The notes below the pieces were generated by a model, which was given only the letters and a program-made list of their open reading frames with translations, ran no database searches and was not told where the DNA came from. This document shows, one piece after another, positions 15,555 to 21,849 of a stretch of DNA of 54,395 nt. The position numbers were made by a program, and so were the translations under genes. The DNA comes from a virus: IMG/VR virus record IMGVR_UViG_3300042922_001429, positions 1 through 54,395 of that record; one strand, given 5' to 3'. Within the stretch, counting starts at the first letter, position 1, and each line of letters starts with the position of its first letter.

Positions 15555-15740
15555 ATGAAACAAAGAATCCAGCTCGACAATCCAACACACCGGAATAAAG
15601 TCAGAGATAAAATAGAAGCTGATGCAGCACTCGCAAAAGCTAAGAAAAATCAAGGTGTAATAAAGTTTCTCCCAAAAGGAGTAAGCAGTGATTTTAAAAA
15701 GAAAATCAAAACAGATACGGAAAGCAGTAACGAAGATTAA
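15555..15740 (+). CDS. small basic hypothetical protein
   Basis: A 61-residue Lys-rich protein (KNQGVIKFLPKGVSSDFKKK) with a helical Ala/Lys N-terminal half. It may bind nucleic acid, judging only by its charge. It lies in the early operon 40 bases after the methyltransferase fusion. No family recognised. Confidence 0.45.
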   Translation: MKQRIQLDNPTHRNKVRDKIEADAALAKAKKNQGVIKFLPKGVSSDFKKKIKTDTESSNED

Positions 15741-15761
15741 AACATAAAAATAATTTTAAAA

Positions 15762-15983
15762 ATGGAAATAGAACTAATAATTATCGGTATAATTGTAATT
15801 TTGGTTTTTGTTGGTTTTGAATACACCTCAATAAAAGGTTACAAGAGAATTATAACAAAGCAGGAAAAGATTATTAACGAGCAAAGCGATTTTATCAAAG
15901 TTCTCGAAAGAGATTATGATATCGTGATAAAAAAACAATTTGAAAACATTAGAAATAAAATCAATGGAAAAGAACAATTTTAA
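15762..15983 (+). CDS. single-pass membrane protein with coiled-coil tail
   Basis: A 73-residue protein: an N-terminal membrane helix (residues about 3-22, IELIIIGIIVILVFVGF-like) followed by a charged heptad-like cytoplasmic tail. The architecture resembles small phage membrane-anchored accessory proteins. It overlaps the next gene's start. Function unknown. Confidence 0.5.
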   Translation: MEIELIIIGIIVILVFVGFEYTSIKGYKRIITKQEKIINEQSDFIKVLERDYDIVIKKQFENIRNKINGKEQF

Positions 15984-16227
15984 CTTTTACGAATTTCTCA
16001 AAGAAAAAGGATACGAAAAAGAAGTAGTGAGAGAAAGAAGCGGCATAACCTTCGCTTCCAATTATCAAAAAGAACTCTCTCCACAAACTTGGAACGCCAT
16101 CACAATCCATAAAAATAAAACCTTTTCGGCAGCATCTCCGGTAACTGGATTAATCTACAAAGAACAGATTCAGCCGACTACAGTCGAAGAAGCTCAAGCA
16201 ATACTTGACGTGATCGAGAAACTATAA
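15964..16227 (+). CDS. hypothetical protein, last gene of the early operon
   Basis: An 87-residue protein taken from the ATG at 15964 (MEKNNFNFYEFLKEKGYEK); an ATG 8 codons upstream inside the previous gene is less likely. A helical N-terminus is followed by a beta-rich middle (FASNYQKELSPQTWNAITIH) and a helix (VEEAQAILDVIEKL). It precedes the regulatory palindrome and promoter of the next unit. No family recognised. Confidence 0.5.
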   Translation: MEKNNFNFYEFLKEKGYEKEVVRERSGITFASNYQKELSPQTWNAITIHKNKTFSAASPVTGLIYKEQIQPTTVEEAQAILDVIEKL

Positions 16228-16244
16228 AAAAATTTAAAATTATT

Positions 16245-16261
16245 TACACCTATTGGGTGTA
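16245..16261. promoter_or_regulatory. palindrome copy A, TACACCTATTGGGTGTA
   Basis: A 6-bp inverted repeat, TACACC and GGTGTA, around TATTG. The same 17 bases occur at 29966-29982. Here it covers the position of the -33 element of the promoter whose -7 box is at 16279 (TTG at 16253-16255, 23-base spacer), just before a small DnaA-domain-like gene. Probable operator for a phage regulator. Confidence 0.65.
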
Positions 16262-16278
16262 TATTAAAAATAATTATT

Positions 16279-16286
16279 TATATTTG
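16279..16286 (+). promoter_or_regulatory. -7 element TATATTTG of the 16312 gene
   Basis: Perfect TAnnTTTG match, 25 bases before the ATG at 16312. The -33 TTG falls inside the palindrome at 16245-16261. This gives the regulator gene its own promoter separate from the early operon. Confidence 0.65.
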
Positions 16287-16311
16287 TATCTACGAAAGCA
16301 TTGATTTGTAG

Positions 16312-16605
16312 ATGTCTAAAGAAGTTCTTTTAAAAGTATGTAAAATCGTTTCCGCAGAGTTCGGAATTTTTCCTAAGGAGATGCGAGAAAAGTCAAGATT
16401 GCAGAATATAGTTTTTGCAAGAATGATCCTCACAAACGTCTGTAGGTTAAAATTCAAGATTAAGCAAAATGAAATTGCGGAGTTTTTTAAACAGAGCCAA
16501 CCTAACATCAATATCTACATCAGGAAGTTTGAAACAGAACTGAAATTCAATACTGAGTTCAGAAAGAAGTATGAGGTAGTTACCAAAAAGGTAAATAAAA
16601 AATAA
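16312..16605 (+). CDS. small DnaA domain IV-like regulator
   Basis: A 97-residue all-helical protein resembling the C-terminal DNA-binding domain of DnaA: SRLQNIVFARMILTNVCR corresponds to the long helix with R-x-x-A, KIKQNEIAEFFKQSQPNINI to the helix-turn-helix, followed by the IRKFETEL helix. The DnaA signature DHSTV is replaced by SQPNI, so specificity differs. There is no ATPase domain. Its promoter contains a palindrome whose half-sites (TACACC) resemble the 3' part of a DnaA box (TNCACA), and the same palindrome lies before the late operon. I infer an autoregulated late-gene regulator. Confidence 0.6.
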   Translation: MSKEVLLKVCKIVSAEFGIFPKEMREKSRLQNIVFARMILTNVCRLKFKIKQNEIAEFFKQSQPNINIYIRKFETELKFNTEFRKKYEVVTKKVNKK

Positions 16606-16696
16606 AGCACTTACGAAAGGGATTCAATTCAAAATAGTATTAATCGTTACTAAGTTTCAAAGAGAACCCCAATCAGCGAAGTTGTTTAAGTGCTTT
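16604..16696. repeat. 10-bp inverted repeat spanning convergent gene ends
   Basis: AAAGCACTTA (16604-16613) pairs perfectly with TAAGTGCTTT (16687-16696), followed by a T-rich run on the right and preceded by an A-rich run on the left. Inside are GGG/CCC and TAGTA/TACTA complements. Both arms touch the stop codons of the convergent genes. It could be a bidirectional terminator with a large branched loop or a small structured RNA. Confidence 0.5.
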
Positions 16697-16882
16697 TTAT
16701 TTTTTTGATTCAATCAGGTTGAGAAGTCGTTCACAAGATTCAATACAATAGTATTTAGTTGCAGAACTTCCATCGGAAACGACAAGATTACAGCTATTAT
16801 CATCAACTGGAGCTATTGAGATAATGTAGTTAACATTAACATAGACGAAGTAATCTGTTGAAAGATTTAGTTTTAAAAACAT
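16697..16882 (-). CDS. small FlbD-like beta protein
   Basis: A 61-residue protein whose pattern (VYVNVNYIISIAPVDDNSCN, then a second strand pair and a short helix LLNLIESKK) resembles the small FlbD-like family found in phages and flagellar operons, a two-layer fold with the motif V-N-x-x-Y-I-x-x-I. A relative lies at 21667. It is a lone leftward gene between rightward units. Function of phage members is unknown. Confidence 0.55.
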   Translation of the reverse strand: MFLKLNLSTDYFVYVNVNYIISIAPVDDNSCNLVVSDGSSATKYYCIESCERLLNLIESKK

Positions 16883-16906
16883 GATTTTAGTTTTTTAGGT
16901 TAATCT

Positions 16907-16914
16907 CAAAGGTA
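16907..16914 (-). promoter_or_regulatory. leftward -7 element TACCTTTG
   Basis: The minus strand reads TACCTTTG, a TAnnTTTG match, 25 bases before the ATG at 16882. The possible -33 TTG (16929-16931) is only 14 bases away, so the -33 match is weak. Confidence 0.4.
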
Positions 16915-17058
16915 GTGAATATTAAAGACAAGGAAATATTTTTCATATTATATTTTGTGATTTGGTCAACTAGCCTGGTGAAAGCTGGGTTAGTTTTTAA
17001 AGAAAAGAGTAAGCCGAAAATCTCAAGAGTAGGCAACATTAAAACAATATTTATTTTT

Positions 17059-17484
17059 ATGAGAAAGCTATTATTTTTCGTTCTTATCAGTGCCATGAGT
17101 CTAGTTTTATTTTCTTGCAGCAATGAAACATCAAGTGTTACACCGGAACAACCAACACTTGAAAAATTACAAAAAATTCAAGCAAAAGAAGGAGAAGAAT
17201 TAACTCCTGAAAGTGAAAAAGCTTTAATTGATGAAGCTTTGGCATTTGTTGAAAGATCAAATATCAACAATGAAGATGAGCCACAAACTGAAATCCAAAG
17301 AATTCTTTGTCATACTAAATATGGAGCAACTCACGGTCACGCTTGTGTTTGGGAGCAGGGATTTTTAGTAAATGTAGAATGGCAGCCAAGTAGTATTTAT
17401 CAAAACCCTGATGGATACTGGAACGTGCCGCCTAATCCAAGTTTAAGTTATTCTGGTACTGTTGTGACAAAATGCAATTGTTAA
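17059..17484 (+). CDS. lipoprotein, possible conversion gene
   Basis: A 141-residue lipoprotein from the ATG at 17059; the frame is open further upstream, but this start gives a clean signal (MRKLLFFVLISAMSLVLFSC) with the acylated Cys at residue 20. The mature chain is acidic first (residues 25-80), then a C-terminal domain rich in Cys, His, Trp and Gly (CHTKYGATHGHACVWEQGF and KCNC at the end), which may be disulfide-bonded or metal-binding. It stands alone between a leftward gene and a terminator, as conversion genes often do. Family not recognised. Confidence 0.6.
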   Translation: MRKLLFFVLISAMSLVLFSCSNETSSVTPEQPTLEKLQKIQAKEGEELTPESEKALIDEALAFVERSNINNEDEPQTEIQRILCHTKYGATHGHACVWEQGFLVNVEWQPSSIYQNPDGYWNVPPNPSLSYSGTVVTKCNC

Positions 17485-17491
17485 AAAAACG

Positions 17492-17517
17492 AACTGCATC
17501 TCGATGATGCAGTTTTT
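17492..17517 (+). terminator. intrinsic terminator after the lipoprotein gene
   Basis: AACTGCATC and GATGCAGTT form a perfect 9-bp stem around TCGAT, followed by a T run. It ends 4 bases before the tRNA cluster. Confidence 0.85.
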
Positions 17518-17521
17518 AAAA

Positions 17522-17594
17522 GGTCTTTTAGCTCAGTTGGTAGAGCGCCACGCTCATAACGTGGATGTCGTAGGTTCGAATCCTGCAAGGACCA
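17522..17594 (+). tRNA. tRNA-Met (anticodon CAT)
   Basis: A full cloverleaf: 7-bp acceptor stem GGTCTTT with AAGGACC (one G-U), D arm GCTC/GAGC, anticodon stem CCACG/CGTGG with loop CTCATAA (CAT at 17555-17557), variable ATGTC, T arm GTAGG/CCTGC with TTCGAAT, discriminator A. CCA is not encoded. A CAT anticodon could also be an Ile tRNA with modified C; elongator Met is the default call. Confidence 0.92.
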
Positions 17595-17705
17595 CAACCT
17601 GTTGAATGTCTATCTGAATTGGGGGTGATACATGATAGAGTCCGAGGAACCCTCCACCGTGTCGGGTTGTTGAGAAAAGGCTGACAGCTGGAAAGACAGC
17701 AAATT
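17595..17705 (+). ncRNA. structured inter-tRNA RNA, possible pseudoknot
   Basis: The 111 bases between the two tRNAs have high internal complementarity. TCTATC (17609-17614) pairs with GATAGA (17634-17639), and GGGGGT in its loop (17621-17626) can pair with ACCCTC (17649-17654), an H-type pseudoknot. ACAACCT (17594-17600) can close it with GGGTTGT (17664-17670). A further AGCTG/CAGC hairpin follows at 17687-17700. No T-loop TTCGAAT is present, so it is not an ordinary tRNA. No class recognised. Confidence 0.4.
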
Positions 17706-17777
17706 GTCAAGTTGCCCGAGAGGAAAGGGAGTTGGTTGCAACCCAAATGTCCAACGGTTCGAATCCGTTACTTGACT
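17706..17777 (+). tRNA. tRNA-Cys (anticodon GCA)
   Basis: Acceptor stem GTCAAGT with ACTTGAC, D arm CCC/GGG, anticodon stem GTTGG/CCAAA (outer pair mismatched) with loop TTGCAAC giving GCA at 17738-17740, variable TGTCC, T arm AACGG/CCGTT with loop TTCGAAT. The discriminator is T, the base expected for tRNA-Cys. CCA is not encoded. The weak outer anticodon-stem pair makes it slightly atypical, as often seen in phage tRNAs. Confidence 0.85.
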
Positions 17778-17852
17778 CAATGCAGATTAGCTACCGGAAA
17801 TTGCGTCTGTATGATTCTCATGTTTAATTGAGTTTTCATGGTTATTAGTTTT

Positions 17853-17884
17853 ACCCGACTGGCGTATTGTCGGTCGGGTTTTTA
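17853..17884 (+). terminator. terminator of the tRNA cluster
   Basis: ACCCGAC pairs with GTCGGGT around a 13-base loop and is followed by a T run. The spacer between tRNA-Cys and this stem (17778-17852) holds ACTCAAT/ATTGAGT and CAGA/TCTG complements but no gene that I can support. Confidence 0.8.
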
Positions 17885-17894
17885 AATTTTAGAG

Positions 17895-18518
17895 ATGACA
17901 GAAAAATTAATCCAAAAAGCACTTTTACACAACTTTCACTCTCACCAGTATAAGTTTACAAACGTGTATTACTTCCAAAACGAAAGTGATTGGTTAAGTT
18001 TTCTCCCATCAGGATTTTGTTATGAGGTTGAGGTTAAGATTAGCCGTGCCGACTTCAGAAAAGATTTCGCAAAATCAAGACATGAAATCCATACTAAAAA
18101 CAATGAAGGTTCAAAATATTATGTAGAGAGAAATGGCCCTGAAATGATTCATCAGCCATCATGGAAATTATGTAAAGCTTTCCCCGAATTAATTGAGTCT
18201 AGAGAATACCGAAGCTACAGCCGCCGTTCAAGCATGGATATGGAAGTGAGCTATTACATGAATGTTTCATCTAAAATAGATATCAGAGAAGTCAAAAACG
18301 AAAGCTTACCTAACAAGTTCTTTTACGCAGTTCCTGAGGGATTGGTAACTAGAGAAGAAGTTCCGGATTATGCAGGACTGCTTTATATCAAACCAGATAT
18401 GACGGTTCAGAAAGTGAAAGATGGAAAGTTCATTCACAAAGATAAATTGAGACCTGAAAAGGTTTTCCAGAAAACATATAACTCATACGAGAGAAAATTG
18501 TACGAGAGTCTGAGATAA
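17895..18518 (+). CDS. PD-(D/E)XK nuclease-like protein (MmcB-related)
   Basis: A 207-residue protein with a nuclease-fold core: CYEVEVKISRADFRKDF (E-x-K at about residues 46-50), then a basic segment, then PNKFFYAVPEGLV and EVPDYAGLLYI, which in this family form the last strands of the restriction-endonuclease-like fold. Related phage proteins are annotated as MmcB-like DNA repair or VRR-type nucleases. It is the first gene of the packaging module, so it might assist genome processing. Catalytic competence depends on an upstream acidic residue that I cannot place with certainty. Confidence 0.65.
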   Translation: MTEKLIQKALLHNFHSHQYKFTNVYYFQNESDWLSFLPSGFCYEVEVKISRADFRKDFAKSRHEIHTKNNEGSKYYVERNGPEMIHQPSWKLCKAFPELIESREYRSYSRRSSMDMEVSYYMNVSSKIDIREVKNESLPNKFFYAVPEGLVTREEVPDYAGLLYIKPDMTVQKVKDGKFIHKDKLRPEKVFQKTYNSYERKLYESLR

Positions 18519-18519
18519 A

Positions 18520-19365
18520 ATGCAAAAGAAAGAAACTCCTAAAACTCCGATTAAGAAACCAACCACTCCAAAAAAGGCCGTGGCTAAAACCGTTAAGGTA
18601 CCAACGAAACAAACGGCAGTTAAAGCTGAGGTAAGTGCTGAGGTTGAGAAACATGTTACACCGAAAAGAACTCCCAGATCTACGGCTGTAAAAGTTAAGG
18701 TTGCACCGGTGGTAAAGAATCCACCAGTAAAAACCACAACTCGAAAAACTCCGGTTAAGAGAATTCCAGCAAAAGCTAAAGTAGTTGTCAAAGCTCCTGT
18801 AAAAAAACCAACCTCATCAGCGATAAAACCAGCAGCAAAGAAAGTTCTAAACGTTCCGGTAAAGCCAGCAACAAAACCCGATGATAAAAGGATCGGAAAT
18901 AACTTCTGGATGAATAGAGCGAAGCATGGAAGAGAAAAGCTTTTCGCTACACCTAAACTGCTATGGGATGCAGCTTCCGAATACTTCAACTATATTAAAG
19001 AAAATCCGCTTTATGAAACTAAGGTCTTTCAGTTTCAAGGAACAATCGTAACCAAAGAAGTTCCGATCATGCGAGCCATGACCATGAGAGAACTTTGTTT
19101 TTATCTCAATTGTAATGAGACTTACTTCCGACAATTTAAAGCAAACCTCGCTGATGATGAGAAAGATTTTTCCTCGGTCATTGAGGATATCGAGACGATT
19201 GTGTACACTCAGAAATTCCAAGGAGCTGCCGGAAATCTCCTCAACGCAAACATTATAGCCCGTGATCTCGGACTTACAGACAAGAAAGATGTTTCGTCAA
19301 ACGGTGAAACTATAAGCTTTGCCACCTTCTTAATGCAATCGTCAGACGATGAAGAAACAAAATAA
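18520..19365 (+). CDS. terminase small subunit with histone H1-like tail
   Basis: A 281-residue protein in two parts. Residues 1 to about 122 are a disordered Lys/Pro/Ala/Val/Thr-rich tail with repeated KTP, KKP and PVKK units, like bacterial or eukaryotic H1 tails. Residues about 125-265 match phage small-terminase (DNA-packaging gp3-like) proteins: GREKLFATPKLLWDAASEYF, MRAMTMRELCFYLNCNETYF and GAAGNLLNANIIARDLGL. The small subunit recognises phage DNA and regulates the large subunit. The tail is an unusual addition and would bind DNA without specificity. It starts 1 base after the previous stop. Confidence 0.78.
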   Translation: MQKKETPKTPIKKPTTPKKAVAKTVKVPTKQTAVKAEVSAEVEKHVTPKRTPRSTAVKVKVAPVVKNPPVKTTTRKTPVKRIPAKAKVVVKAPVKKPTSSAIKPAAKKVLNVPVKPATKPDDKRIGNNFWMNRAKHGREKLFATPKLLWDAASEYFNYIKENPLYETKVFQFQGTIVTKEVPIMRAMTMRELCFYLNCNETYFRQFKANLADDEKDFSSVIEDIETIVYTQKFQGAAGNLLNANIIARDLGLTDKKDVSSNGETISFATFLMQSSDDEETK

Positions 19366-19377
19366 ATAAAATATACC

Positions 19378-19749
19378 ATGGAAAACACATTAGAAGAAAA
19401 CGAAAATTACGGAAAAGCAACAATAGGTTTTGGTACACCTGAACAGAAGGAATTAAATATTGTGGAATTTCTTCAGGCAGAATATAAAGACAATCGTTTA
19501 ATGTCTGTAGTAATGTTAGAGGATGAATCTTTTATATTTTCGGTTGAAAATCCTGTATCATCAGGCAGGGCTCCACATCAAAGTATGAGATTAGGCAAAG
19601 AATCAGCAATTGGAATGCTTTCTACAATTCTTTTGTACTTCAATGCTAAATTAGGTGAAGAGGGAATGCAAGAAGCAATTAAAGAAGCGTCTGTAAGGAA
19701 TGAGATAAACTATTCGACTTCAAAGAATTTCAAATTAAAGTCTGAGTAA
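19378..19749 (+). CDS. hypothetical protein between terminase genes
   Basis: A 123-residue acidic protein with central strands (LMSVVMLEDESFIFSVENP) and a helical region (KESAIGMLSTILLYFNAKLG). It sits between the small and large terminase genes, with 3 bases to the latter. The family is not recognised; a packaging accessory role is possible from position only. Confidence 0.6.
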   Translation: MENTLEENENYGKATIGFGTPEQKELNIVEFLQAEYKDNRLMSVVMLEDESFIFSVENPVSSGRAPHQSMRLGKESAIGMLSTILLYFNAKLGEEGMQEAIKEASVRNEINYSTSKNFKLKSE

Positions 19750-19752
19750 AAA

Positions 19753-21306
19753 GTGAACAATAAAGACATCCAACAGAAGGGAATTCAGAAAATGAATGAA
19801 TGGAGAGCGGACTGGAATAAGTTCGCTTATGATGTTTTGAAGGCTAGGCTCGATCCGGAACAACAGGCTATTTTACATTCAGTTCAGCATAACTCCAGAA
19901 CTTCTGTATGTTCAGGAACTGCAAGAGGTAAAGACTTTCTTTCTGCCGTTGCTGCAATGTGTTTCATGTATATGACTCCAAAATGGAGAGGGAAGGAGTT
20001 GATTCATAATACTAAAGTTGCTATGACGGCTCCGACAGGTAGACAGGTTGAAAACATCATGCAACCCGAAATCTCAAGGCTTTACAATAACGCTTTATCT
20101 CAAGGAATTCAATTGCCTGGTCGATTGGTTTCAAATGATATCAGAACGGATGTTGACGAATGGTTTTTGACAGGGTTTAAAGCTGATGATAGTACTCATG
20201 AAGCTTGGTCTGGATTTCACGCTGTAAATACCATGTTTGTTGTCACAGAGGCAACAGGTTTATCAGAATCAACCTTTGTAGCAATTGAAGGAAACTTACA
20301 GGGAAATTCAAGGATTCTTATTGTTTTTAATCCGAATGTATCTGTCGGTTATGCAGCAAAGTCTCAGAAGGGAGATCGTTGGATTAAGTTCAGATTAAAT
20401 TCTTTGAATGCGCCAAATGTTGTTGAGAAAAGAGAAGTTATTCCCGGTCAAGTAGATTACAATTGGGTAAAAGATAAAATTGATAACTGGTGTACCATCA
20501 TCAACGAAAACGATATCAAAGAGTCAGAAGATGATTTCGAGTTTGAAAATGTTTGGTACCGACCTAACGATACTTTTAGGATTAAAGTTCTAGGAAAGTT
20601 CCCGAAAGTATCTGAAGATACTCTTATTCCTGAACAATGGATTGAGAAAGCAAATCAACGATGGACCGAATACCAGAAAACAAATAAAAAAGCTCACAAA
20701 AAGCATCATCAGGTCTTAGGGTCTGATATTGCCGGGATGGGACGTGATAATACAGTTAATTGCCCTCGTTACGGAAATTATGTTGAGAAATTCATTATAA
20801 AACACGCAGGAGGTAAGGCGAATCACATGCAGGAGGCTGGAAACATCTCCAATATTTTAAACTCAGACAGCAATGCAACAGCTTCCATAGATACCATCGG
20901 AGAAGGTGCCGGAGTTTATTCGAGATTGGTAGAGTTAGGCTTCGAAAAGCGTGTTATTTCATGTAAATATTCAGCTAAACCAGAATTCAGAGGTCGTGAA
21001 TTGAAAGACAGCACTGATCAGTATTCTTTCCTGAATATGAGAGCTTATCTATTCTGGTCCGTTCGTGAATGGCTGGATCCGGAGAATGGTCATGAGGCTA
21101 TGTTGCCGCCAAATGATGCTTTCATGGAAGAAGCAACTGAGATCAAATGGTTTTTCCGTTCCGATGGAAAGATTCAGATGGAAAAGAAAGAAGATATTAA
21201 GAAGCGATTGAGTAGGTCAACCGACTTATTTGATGCTCTTGCAAATACATTTTATCCAATACCTCCAAAAGTGAATCCTAACGGCTTTTCGGGTATTCTT
21301 TGGTAA
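19753..21306 (+). CDS. terL: terminase large subunit
   Basis: A 517-residue packaging motor and nuclease. It uses a GTG start, 3 bases after the previous stop; no ATG fits before the first conserved helix. ATPase part: Walker A variant SGTARGKD (54-61) and Walker B VVTEATG (163-169, with T-E in place of D-E). Nuclease part (RNase H-like): LGSDIAGMGRDN with D325, TASIDTIGEG, and the last acidic residue in STDLFDALAN (D491 or D494). Length and motif order are those of phage TerL. Stop and next ATG overlap (TAATG). Confidence 0.92.
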   Translation: MNNKDIQQKGIQKMNEWRADWNKFAYDVLKARLDPEQQAILHSVQHNSRTSVCSGTARGKDFLSAVAAMCFMYMTPKWRGKELIHNTKVAMTAPTGRQVENIMQPEISRLYNNALSQGIQLPGRLVSNDIRTDVDEWFLTGFKADDSTHEAWSGFHAVNTMFVVTEATGLSESTFVAIEGNLQGNSRILIVFNPNVSVGYAAKSQKGDRWIKFRLNSLNAPNVVEKREVIPGQVDYNWVKDKIDNWCTIINENDIKESEDDFEFENVWYRPNDTFRIKVLGKFPKVSEDTLIPEQWIEKANQRWTEYQKTNKKAHKKHHQVLGSDIAGMGRDNTVNCPRYGNYVEKFIIKHAGGKANHMQEAGNISNILNSDSNATASIDTIGEGAGVYSRLVELGFEKRVISCKYSAKPEFRGRELKDSTDQYSFLNMRAYLFWSVREWLDPENGHEAMLPPNDAFMEEATEIKWFFRSDGKIQMEKKEDIKKRLSRSTDLFDALANTFYPIPPKVNPNGFSGILW

Positions 21307-21653
21307 TGATAGATTTGAATTACATATTGTCATTGACTAAGGAAGAATTAGATTCTTTGCCTTACGATGTTTTGAAGTGGGAATGCTGCTGCAAAGATTG
21401 TAATCGTGGAACAACTGTAAGAGATTATGCTATCGCTCCATATTATATTTTAAATAGAAATGGAAAAGCTATAAACAAAAACCCTTCAAAATACTGGATG
21501 GATACTTCGAAAATAGTCTGGTTATGTGGGAAACATTTTGCAATCATGAAGCGGTGCGGATTTGATTATATCCTATCAAAGTATTTTGATAAAGCAACGG
21601 ATCCGGAAGGAGTTATGAAAAAAGTAAATCAGGGAATTGAAAAATTAAAATAA
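21306..21653 (+). CDS. Cys-rich hypothetical protein
   Basis: A 115-residue protein from the ATG that overlaps the terL stop. It contains KWECCCKDCNRG and later VWLCGKHF, a possible four-ligand zinc site (Cys-Cys...Cys-His). Helical elsewhere. The location between terL and portal suggests a role in packaging or DNA entry, but the family is not recognised. Confidence 0.6.
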   Translation: MIDLNYILSLTKEELDSLPYDVLKWECCCKDCNRGTTVRDYAIAPYYILNRNGKAINKNPSKYWMDTSKIVWLCGKHFAIMKRCGFDYILSKYFDKATDPEGVMKKVNQGIEKLK

Positions 21654-21666
21654 AAAATAAAATACG

Positions 21667-21849
21667 ATGATTGAATTTAGAGATAAAAGTGGAAATCCTG
21701 TAACAATAAATATAAAATATGTCGTGGCTATTTATTGTGATAGTGAGATTATTCTTACCACGGGTGATAGAATTCAAATTGATATGGCATATGATCAATT
21801 AAAAGCCATAATCCTAAGCTCAACAGCAATGATAAATAAAGCATCATGA
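21667..21849 (+). CDS. small FlbD-like beta protein
   Basis: A 60-residue protein, MIEFRDKSGNPVTINIKYVV then AIYCDSEIILTTGDRIQI and a C-terminal helix, close in layout to the FlbD-like family and to the leftward gene at 16697. It ends by overlapping the portal start by 4 bases. Function unknown. Confidence 0.55.
   Translation: MIEFRDKSGNPVTINIKYVVAIYCDSEIILTTGDRIQIDMAYDQLKAIILSSTAMINKAS

Noticed and set aside
17594-17670. A third tRNA gene, because a 7-bp acceptor-like stem spans 77 bases
   Set aside because: There is no T-loop TTCGAAT, no proper anticodon arm, and the first base is shared with tRNA-Met.
17528-17746. A 72-codon leftward ORF over the tRNA cluster
   Set aside because: Its C-terminus is the translation of antisense tRNA-Met, a well-known false protein; the DNA is explained by tRNAs and structured RNA.
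18483-18989. A 168-codon leftward ORF rich in Phe, Thr, Ala and Gly
   Set aside because: It is the antisense of the Lys/Pro-rich terminase tail, which lacks stops on the other strand because of its composition.
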